DNA of 64,000 bases from Eunapius fragilis. Taxonomy: Eukaryota > Porifera > Demospongiae > Spongillida > Spongillidae. This document shows positions 56,269-64,000 of the stretch, piece by piece; the first letter of the stretch is position 1, and each line of letters opens with the position of its first letter. The stretch lies in contig OY811979.1 of the NCBI GenBank assembly GCA_963681505.1, positions 8,850,736 through 8,914,735 on the forward strand, given 5' to 3'. The translations under genes and the position numbers were made by a program. Below the pieces are notes generated by a model. That model searched no databases, was not told where the DNA came from, and saw only the letters and a program-made list of their open reading frames with translations.

Positions 56269-58878
56269 TTACCTCATCTGTAAGAATTCAGCTAGCCAGA
56301 CAGCTCCACATTTAAACAGTGCATCCATCAGCTTTCCTCTGTCCCCTCCATTCCTCTTAGACCAACTAACCAGCACCTCATAACAGTCAGTGTTGGGGTC
56401 ATCTTCAATCAGCAACCACTTCTTAAGTTGGGTGCAGTCTTCAACATAGTGAGATACATCACGTATCTCCTCATCACTGACAGGTGGCTGTACAGTTGAT
56501 GTGTAGTTACCTGGGACAGTGGGCAGATGTGTAAGAACTGAAGCAGAGATATGTCAGGCAAACTCACTTATTGTATGGATTTCTGTTATTGGAGTTAAGT
56601 AGCCATTTTTGGCTAATGCTTGTGAAAGCTTCTCCTTGATGGGTAGAGAGTAATCATTTTTCCAGGTCTGCACCATGGACAGTATAAACTCCTGCATAGT
56701 GTGGTATTGAGTGCTCTGGTATAGCCAAGGGCTACCCCCAAATATTCTATCTTCTGGGGTGTTAGGGTAGCAAGGTCATGAGATAGTTTAACTAGTAACT
56801 CATCACTGAGGACATCTGTAGGAAAATGAAAGGTGAAACCGTGTCACAATGGAAAACAAGACCACAAACAAACCTTCAGTCTTCAGCGCAATGGTCCTTG
56901 GACCCTGGTTGAGAAAATTAGAAGTTATATAACCTTAATTAGCTAGGTTGGGTGGATACACAGCATATATAACAATTACAACTTGAGGCATGCACTAACA
57001 TGTTCAACACTTAGCATGAGTGACACACAAATGTTAATGCCAATATGCACTGGTAATATTTTAAATAAAGCACACCACACCCTCCTTCACTAACCTTGTA
57101 TGGTGCTCTAAGCCAAGCCATAGTGCTGTCTTCCAGACCAACATCTTTCTTGCAGTGAGGGCAAAACAACTTCCTGCAGTCCTCATCTGCCATCTCCAGT
57201 GCATGGAAGGGGGTGAAGTGAGGTCCATGTGGGCACACTATGGACAGACTGTATTGGAGGTCTGGAACATGCAGACATACACGCTGAGCAAAGTCTACAG
57301 CAGCTGATTTGAACATGCTGCACCAATCAAAAGATTCTGACGGATCACTCAGCTCAGTCACCTTGAGTTCCAAGTAGTTTGCAATAATTGTAATGTCTGC
57401 TGACGTACAATCATGGACCAACTGAAGGTGTAACTGGTTACCATAGTTACTCCTTGTGTCAGTGACCACATATGCAGAATACAGCTCACGAATGACCTTC
57501 ACAAATGTGACCAGGTGGTGATGTTGGAGTACTGAGCATGAGAACACAGCGTACAATGATGTGGAGCCTTTGTACAGGGAAGGAGAGGTGCTCTTGGGGT
57601 TAAGGGAAGGCATAAAGTATGTGCGTAGTCCCTCTGACTGCAGGTTACTGTCAACCCTAACAGCCAGATCAACATCTTCCAGGACCTTCACAATAAACTC
57701 TTCACCATCCATTTTCTGTGACTTCTTAGCAGAGGTAATTGTGAGGTATCCTAAAAGTTGCTCACTTGATTGATGTCGGTGGTATAGTTTTTTAACCCTA
57801 TCAAGGAAATCGCATGGTTTTATGATCACATGATCATGCAGGATGCTGGATGGGTCAGTGGGGTTATATAACATGCTCCAACATTTGTAGTACCTATCCA
57901 AAAATAACTCCACTTCACGTTCATCCATGATACCATATTCGTCAGCTGCTGCTAGTAGCTCCTCCTTTGTCATGTACCACTTTATGCTGCTGTTCAGGTT
58001 GTCACGGAGACATAACCACGTCAGGGGAACTTCCATCTTGCACTCTTCATGCCTCTTGCCTATTGACTCAATGATTACTTCTCTTATCTTCATGACATCA
58101 CCTTGGTTCAAAGCATTTACAGCTATACACTTGGGGTACAGCATATCTCCCAATCCCATCTCTTCAGCCTTGGCCCCCACCCATCTCATGACTGATTGCT
58201 GTCTGGCTCTTAGCTTGCCCTGTGGAAGAAGGTCTGCATGTGTCCCCACCACTATGACCCCACAGCGTGCAAGAGATGGTGGCTCCATCAGGTAGTCCAG
58301 TTTGCTGTACGGCTCCATCAGAATATCTTGTTCACCTCTTTTCTGGTACTTCTCTTGGTGCATGTCTACAGGACTATGGAGGCTATCCCCATCAGTGGCC
58401 AGGTTCACCACACTTAACATCACCAGGTGTTTGGAGGGTGGTAATAGCAATGGCAGGAACTCTGCTAACACCAACGTCCCAGATGTTAACCAATGTTAGT
58501 CCTTTGATGTCAGCATAACGAGTGCCCAATCTTTTAACAGACTCCCAGATATCAACATCCTTATCAGTGACCTCATCTGTATTAATGATGAAATTAGGAG
58601 TGTGGCCTTCCTTAGCATATGCCTGAGATATCCCAACGCCCACTCCCAGAGCACTGGCTTCAGTCTTAGACACTTGCATCCATTCCCATCTGTGGCCATC
58701 AGAGGTCAGAAGGGCTTCCTTTACAGAGAGACCATCATTCTTGATGATGGTATCAGTAGGAATATCAGTAGGGATCAGGTGATTCAATATCTGGGATTTA
58801 CCAGCTGATGGCAGACCAGTGATAATGACACGCAATAGTGAAAGTTCAACTGTGTACTTCCCCTCTGACAATAACTTC
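56269..58878 (-). CDS. Roco-type GTPase with C-terminal death domains (frameshifted)
   Basis: Exons 58878-57095, 56904-56874, 56815-56568 and 56510-56269. The first encodes a Ras-of-complex domain with P-loop ITGLPSAGKS, switch motif NIWDVG and G4 motif GTHADLL. A COR-like region follows (VPLTWLCLRDNLNSSIKWY, ELFLDRYYKCWSML, IIKPCDFLDRV), then a Cys/His module (CPHGPHFTPFH, CPHCKKD). The last exons give two death-domain-like helical bundles (SDELLVKLSHDLATLTPQKI, WLLIEDDPNTDCYEVLVSW, LAEFLQM). Such Roco-death proteins act in signalling and cell death in invertebrates. Two single-base frame breaks, near 58465 (right after the switch motif) and near 56728 (in the first death domain), would inactivate it unless they are assembly errors. 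The 5' exons are missing: the first exon starts at an acceptor (ttaacag) and palindromic elements lie upstream. The ATGAG/GTAAGG at the end may be a donor instead of the stop. Confidence 0.72.
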
Positions 58879-58918
58879 CTGTTAAGAATACCTACAGGTT
58901 AGGAATGTAAATATACAT

Positions 58919-59134
58919 CGTAAAGTACCGCATATAATACCCTCCGCCCCCATTGAAAAAAATACGTGCGTCTCCGTAACCACAAGAGCAGGGACTAAGC
59001 TATTTCGTTTTTCGAGATAAAAAGGGTTGTCTATAATTGTTTTAGCCCAGCGCTGATGGTTACCGAAGATACGTGCGTTTAAAAAATATTTTTCGATGGG
59101 GACGGAGGGGGGTGTTATATGCGGGACTTTACGG
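58919..59134. mobile_element. MITE with CGTAAAGTACCGCATATAA ends
   Basis: 216 bp with inverted ends of over 45 bp (CGTAAAGTACCGCATATAAT and CCGTAAAGTCCCGCATATAA on the other strand). Flanks share tataca, so the target duplication may be 6-8 bp. It sits between the Roco gene and palindrome FB4. Confidence 0.72.
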
Positions 59135-59138
59135 TATA

Positions 59139-59422
59139 CAAGTAAATAAAAACATTCTCTACGAGAAAGTTGGTGGGATATAGGATTTGATTATGACATT
59201 GGTGGTGTAAAAAGCAAGGAAACAAGGTCTTATCAGAAGGGAAAATGTCATAGTCCTATATTTAGCACATTTCTAGGGCATGTGTTGTTTGTGTGCTAAA
59301 TATAGGACTATGACATTTTCCCTTCTGATAAGACCTTGTTTCCTTGCTTTTTACACCACCAATGTCATAATCAAATCCTATATCCCACCAACTTTCTCGT
59401 AGAGAATGTTTTTATTTACTTG
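59139..59422. mobile_element. Palindrome FB4
   Basis: Arms of about 130 bp that I read as perfect complements around a 24-base loop (catttctagggcatgtgttg). The ends equal those of FB1, but several internal bases differ, and each difference is matched in the opposite arm. Confidence 0.9.
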
Positions 59423-59465
59423 TTTTCTTTATTTTTTTTCATACCCATTTAATTATACAAGACAT

Positions 59466-59598
59466 TAGTCTCGTACCCAGACCGTCTATGACGTAAGCGA
59501 TTATCGCTGTAAACAGTATAATCACTACGTCCATACGTATGGACGTAGTGTTTACAGCGATAATCGCTTACGTCATAGACGGTCTGGGTACGAGACTA
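59466..59598. mobile_element. Palindromic MITE with 9-bp target duplication
   Basis: 133 bp with inverted ends over 50 bp, starting TAGTCTCGTACCCAGACCG, flanked by perfect acaagacat on both sides (59457-59465, 59599-59607). An inner palindrome actacgtccatacgtatgga fills the centre. The 9-bp duplication is typical of Mutator-like elements. Confidence 0.85.
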
Positions 59599-59607
59599 AC
59601 AAGACAT

Positions 59608-60011
59608 AGGAGGCTGATAGTCGATTGTTTATCAAAGTATTATATTATATAAAAGCGAGTCCTCCAGCCGATTCTGAAGCTATTGGTGAAATTTTCATCG
59701 CTTAGAAATGTTCCTGTCCTGAGTTATGCGTGGGCAAGAAGGAGAAGAAGGAGAAGACGACCCGCCCCTTGTTCCGAGACTGGGTACGAGGACGGGCAGT
59801 ACACTCTTGTTCTCAACAACCACGCGGTTCAGCGACATGAAACAAAAACGAAACTACTCATTTTTGACTTCTAGATCGATTGCTAAAACAAGCTACACGA
59901 TCCGATCGTCGGGAGTGTTGTTACAGACGGGTCGCGTTTTTTTAATGACATTCATAGTCGGGGTCAAATCCTATATGGAAGTTTCTAACGAAACTTCCGA
60001 TATTCAATTAA
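59608..60011 (+). mobile_element. Element D3, partial body with terminal hairpin
   Basis: Similar to the end of D1 (about 27900-28262), including gagttatgcgtggccaagaa-like and gggtcgcgtttttttaatga text. It ends with the hairpin GGAAGTTTCTAACGAAACTT (59979-60000), the counterpart of GAGAGTTACTAACGTAACTC in D2. Confidence 0.75.
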
Positions 60012-60486
60012 ATTGGACACTCCCTAAATTCAGGTAAGCATGATGCAATACATCATAAAGTATACAGAAATCAATACTACAATGCACGTGATTACATTCT
60101 TAGGGGGACAGCATCTAGGAAGTTGCTATATGGCAGTCAAATTAATGGTCCAGGCACTAATACATTTAGGAATTTTAGGCATCAAATCCAATTACGGTAA
60201 AAATCAACACAGAAAACCGAAGCCATAAACTGCGATAAAATTCTATAAAAGCTATTAGTATATGCAACATGATATTTCCAAACACTACGTTCAGTACATT
60301 GCAATTAAACATGCCAAGCAACTCCAAATGTTTACTGCAACCACATGCAACATGACAAGGTCAAAAATGTAACCCTAAGTATGAGAATGGAGTAGATGAG
60401 TACAATACTATTTACAGTGAAAAATGTATACTAAATCTGGTCCCTTTTAAAGCTCTGTACAGTGATAAAATAACTTTACCTTACTA
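60012..60486. other. No gene seen
   Basis: AT-rich sequence between D3 and D2. Confidence 0.5.
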
Positions 60487-61321
60487 TCGAGAGTTACGTT
60501 AGTAACTCTCATATAGGATTTGACCCCGATTATGAATGTCATTAAAAAAACGCGACCCGCTTCTAACAAGACTCCCGACGAGCGGATGGCTTACCTTGTT
60601 ATCGTCGTCGTACAAGAAGGCAACAACAAGCAGTTTCGTGTTTGTTTGATGTCACAAAACCGCGTGGTTGTAGAGAACAAAACAATTTTCGAAACTCGTA
60701 CCCAGTCCCACGTATTTCTCGTTCTTGTTCTTGTTCTTGTTCTTGACCACGCATAACTCGGGATAGGAACACTTTTAAGAAATGAAAATTACACCAATGG
60801 CTTCAGAATTCGTTGGCATTCTCGCTTCTGTGGTCAAAACGTCTCGAGGCTACATGACATATATCGGTGGTTTTGTTAGCAAATCACGTATAGTTAAGCT
60901 TACTGCACTGACAAGACAGGTCCTACTTCGCTCTTTATACGAAGTACTAGCAGTATACATCATGTAATCAAATGTGTATGGTCTGGGCACTACACGTAGT
61001 GGTAATTAACTGTGGCGGTTATAATAACGTGCACGTGCGTACTATAATCATTCTTGTTATTCGATCGTTGTAAGTTTGACGCTCTTTGTAACTTAGTGAA
61101 GTAGTTTTTTTTTTTTTTTTCAAAATGCCTTCACGTGCAAGGTACAGATCCTGATAAAAGACAGCGATATTGCCACAGTCCTGAACGTGCATCTCGCTCG
61201 GCGAAAAGAGTTAAGGTCACTCAAAGGTATGTGGTACCTTTACAACCTCCCTCTCATATCGCGATGGATTACTTAACATGCTATACGGCTCATAATCGGG
61301 TATGAATAAAAATCAATGAAA
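60487..61321 (+). mobile_element. Element D2 body (inverted relative to D1)
   Basis: Reverse-complement counterpart of D1 at about 90% identity by eye. It starts with the terminal hairpin (60485-60510), contains MPSRARYRS near 61125 with the RQRYCHSPERAS and KRVKVTQRY remnants on the plus strand, and leads directly into palindrome FB2. The reading frame is broken after RYRS. Confidence 0.78.
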
Positions 61322-61612
61322 CAAGTAAATAAAAAACATTCTCTATGAGAAAGTTGGTGGCATATAGGATTTGAAGGCAATGGTGGTGTAAAAAGGAAGG
61401 AAACAAGGGTCTAATAATAAGGGAAAATGGAATAGTCCTATATTTAGCACATTTCTATATGTAGGATATAGTATGTTATTCGTGTGCTAAATATAGGACT
61501 ATTCCATTTTCCCTTATTATTAGACCCTTGTTTCCTTCCTTTTTACACCACCATTGCCTTCAAATCCTATATGCCACCAACTTTCTCATAGAGAATGTTT
61601 TTTATTTACTTG
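61322..61612. mobile_element. Palindrome FB2 (end of element D2)
   Basis: 291 bp, the same sequence family as FB1 in opposite orientation, as the loop shows (ttctatatgtaggatatagt against its complement in FB1). Confidence 0.9.
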
Positions 61613-61706
61613 TCACAGCTATAAAAGCTATTTGTACTTGCACCATGATATTTGAACACTACATTGCAATATGCTTCCCTTGATTAAGAATTACATTATA
61701 CCACCA

Positions 61707-63150
61707 TCACAAAAACATCTCACATTTTTGGGGGGATCCTACATCACTCATGTACCCTGGTGGCATACGCACAATTGCCTTTCTCTCTAACATCAAAGCC
61801 TTTTGTTTGGCTTCAACACGCCTTTCAGTGGCAGCTGCATCATGCTGTAGTCTGTCCAACTGCTTCAGCAGGTCTACCCTCTCAGCCTCATTACGCTGCT
61901 TCACGTTGCTTAGTTCCTCCTTCAGCTGAACATTTTCTGAATTTAACTTTACATAAGGAAAGAGATGGATACATCAAGTACACAAGGTGCCCATCCTCCC
62001 ATCCTCCATCCTCACTTACCCCTGCTCCATCCTCACTTACCCCTCCTCAATCCTAGGATCCCCACACCTCCCTCCCTTCACACATGGCCTTTGGTGGACA
62101 CACAGCCCCTCCCACTACCCACCCACCTTTTGAGACATTATCTTTGCCTCTATGGCCAGTTCCTTTGTCTTGTCCTTCTGCTCAACAAGTTTCTTATACT
62201 CCTCCTCAAGTCTAGGAGTTTCCATAAATGAGTAACTGGATTCATCCTTAGAGTCACCCTCACTTGGATCATCCTGTTGGCACGGCACAATATGGTTAAG
62301 GCACCATTCAGACCTGAGCCATCCTTTACAACTCCCACACAATGCTAACCCTCACCCTTCACCATCACAACCTAACCCTAACCCTCACCCATCACCATCA
62401 CAACCTAACCCTCTCCCTTCACCATCACAACCTAACCCTCACCCTTCACATCACAACCTACCATCACCTTCACATCACAACCTAACCCTCACCTTCCCCA
62501 TCACAACCTAACCCTCACCCTTCACCATCACAACCTAACCCTCACCCTTCACCATCACAACCTAACCCTTTCCCTTTACTATCACAACTTAACCATCTCC
62601 CTTCACCATCACAACCTACCCTTATCCCTTCACCATCACAACCTAACCCTCACCCTTCACCATCACAACCTAACCCTCACCCTTCACCATCACAACTTAA
62701 CCCTCTCCATCACACAGTACTGAACCCTAGTACTCAAATGTGCAATGTCAAATGCTGAAAAGTGGAGTAGGGGAAGGAGTGAGGAAGGAGTGGGGAAGGA
62801 GGGGGAGGGAGGGGAAGGGAGAGGGAGGGGAAGAGAAGGTTTTGTATAATCACCACAGCGCTCACCCCAGATACCTGAAGGGTTAACTACATGCACATAG
62901 TACTCACCCCAGATGCCTGAAGGGTTAACTACATGCACACAGTACTCACCGCAGATGCCTGAAGGGTTAACTCGTGCAATTCAGTCTCTAGTTCTGCTAT
63001 AGTCTTCCAAGCTGCCTTGAGCTCATCTGTAGCACCACTGATGGTCATGGAGGAGGTAGACGACACATGTGACCCTTCGCTGCCTGCATCCACAGGTCTG
63101 GAGGAGCGTGGCTTGTTCAAATAGCTGGCCAAAATGCTCTCAAAGGTGAC
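61707..63150 (-). CDS. Coiled-coil protein, last three exons
   Basis: Exons 63150-62950, 62273-62127 and 61946-61707 are each multiples of three and join at GT-AG sites in phase 0 (67, 49 and 79 aa to the stop). The sequence is Ser-rich at first (SRPVDAGSEGSHVSSTSS), then heptad-like throughout (DELKAAWKTIAELETELHEL; RLEEEYKKLVEQKDKTKELA; LNSENVQLKEELSNVKQRNE), ending MPPGYMSDVGSPQKCEMFL. A parallel coiled coil and a scaffold or cytoskeletal role are likely from composition. The family is not recognised. The 5' part lies beyond 63150, possibly outside the window. The donor of the first exon is tandemly duplicated at 62858-62985. Confidence 0.68.
62341..62705. repeat. 27-bp minisatellite (taaccctcacccttcaccat)
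   Basis: About 13 variable copies of taaccctcacccttcaccat plus cacaacc in the intron before the exon at 62273. The taaccc core resembles telomeric text but the unit is 27-29 bases. Confidence 0.92.
62858..62985 (-). repeat. Three tandem copies of an exon end with its donor
   Basis: A 42-bp unit (gene strand TTAACCCTTCAGGCATCTG then GGTGAGTACT) occurs three times. The first copy is the real end of the exon at 62950, and the next two repeat the coding end plus donor inside the intron. Confidence 0.85.
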
Positions 63151-63296
63151 CTGTGTAATACATGCATATTATTTGATATCATTTGACCTCTATAGTACAT
63201 ATCACCTGACCCTTGACCCTAAAAAGCTCTTAAAAATAAAAATGACACTTTAGAAGTGATACACATGCCCAATTCTGTGCCTGAACTCTTTGAGTG

Positions 63297-63297
<1 letters not shown>

Positions 63298-63329
<32 letters not shown>
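63298..63329. repeat. G run of about 30
   Basis: Uninterrupted G run after gagtgccg. No MITE ends are identified around it. Confidence 0.95.
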
Positions 63330-63609
63330 GGGCATATTCATATGTCAGGCAAGTGACAAACCCAAGTAACTACTCAGCCGTGAAATGCTAATATTTATTT
63401 TACACCCCATGGCTAAAGAGTATGAATACATTTAGTGATAAGAAATTTAAATGGTGTCCCAGGCATTATGGCACATCTCCAATACTAATGTTTGGAAGTG
63501 GTATATTTAAACCTGTCACTTGAATTCTTCACCCATTTGTGGCCCTATGAGACTGGATGGATGAACATCAGTTGTAAGTGCTCCATGTCCCATAAGGAAT
63601 TACCTCCCC

Positions 63610-64000
63610 CCACGTTCCAGTGAAGACCACTGATGGTACATTGAAGACTACTGATGGTACAGTGAATACTACTGATGGTACATTGAAGACTACTGATGGT
63701 ACAGTGAAGACTACTGATGGTACATTGAAGACTACTGATCTTACAGTGAAGACTACTGATGGTACAGTGAAGACCACTGATGGTACAGTGAAGACCACTG
63801 ATGGTACAGTGAAGACCACTGATGGTACAGTGAAGACTACTGATGGTACAGTGAAGACCACTGATGGTACAGTGAAGACCACTGATGGTACAGCGAAGAC
63901 CACTGATGGTACAGTGAAGACCACTGATGGTACATTGAAGACCACTGATGGTACAGTGAAGACCACTGATGGTACAGTGAAGATCACTGATGGTACAGTG
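63610..64000. repeat. 21-bp tandem repeat to the window end
   Basis: About 18 copies of gaccactgatggtacagtga plus one base. The minus-strand heptapeptide frame VFTVPSV arises from the 21-bp period and is not good evidence of a protein. The array continues past the window. Confidence 0.95.

Noticed and set aside
60485-60510. Firm Helitron call for the D elements
   Set aside because: A terminal hairpin is present, but I see no CTRR end and no TC start, and the opposite end is a large palindrome, so the class stays open.
62341-62705. True telomere
   Set aside because: The unit is 27-29 bases with only a partial TAACCC core, and it lies inside a gene intron.
63568-63987. Minus-strand VFTVPSV heptad protein
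   Set aside because: The 21-bp repeat is a multiple of three, so all frames without a stop in the unit stay open. No start context or flanking exon supports a gene.

Overview
The window is nuclear DNA of an invertebrate animal, and a sponge (demosponge) is my best guess. The evidence is spliced metazoan genes with short GT-AG introns (a transmembrane semaphorin, a Roco GTPase with death domains, axonemal dynein exons), metazoan-type Ty3 retrotransposons primed by tRNA-Ser and tRNA-Leu, and very dense small DNA transposons, minisatellites and (GT)n/(G)n tracts. The sponge assignment is inference; invertebrate metazoan is firm. Nothing looks bacterial.

Layout: 1-3.4 kb holds a decayed integrase gene (-) and a membrane-protein-like reading frame. 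3.4-8.7 kb is a near-intact Ty3-type retrotransposon (-), inserted in that frame. 8.7-13.4 kb is mostly empty, with a HIRAN-like fragment and a hAT-like MITE. 13.4-16.1 kb carries broken exons of an axonemal dynein heavy chain (+). 17.5-19.6 kb is one copy of a 2 kb repeat with a nested foldback element. 19.8-21.6 kb has a small ankyrin/AT-hook gene and PP2C-like exons (-). 22.8-31.8 kb is a complete 19-exon semaphorin gene (-, 735 aa). 33.5-34.7 kb has dynein AAA1 exons (+). 35.0-37.6 kb is a second Ty3-type element that lost its reverse transcriptase. 37.6-42.1 kb is a large inverted repeat built from the 2 kb repeat. 43.2-48.5 kb is a cassette with ~430 bp inverted ends around a RING-finger gene. 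53.5-55.9 kb is an unrecognised 5-exon gene (+, 251 aa) whose first intron holds a C2H2 finger array. 56.3-58.9 kb is a Roco/COR/death-domain gene (-). 58.9-61.6 kb is a nest of palindromic elements. 61.7-63.2 kb holds the 3' exons of a coiled-coil gene (-).

The host genes have no obvious common pathway. The strongest unexplained structure is a family of palindrome-ended elements (26.8-29.2 kb and 59.1-61.6 kb) whose hairpin arms change in step with each other between copies, at both ends of the element. The second is the long-inverted-repeat cassette carrying the RING gene.
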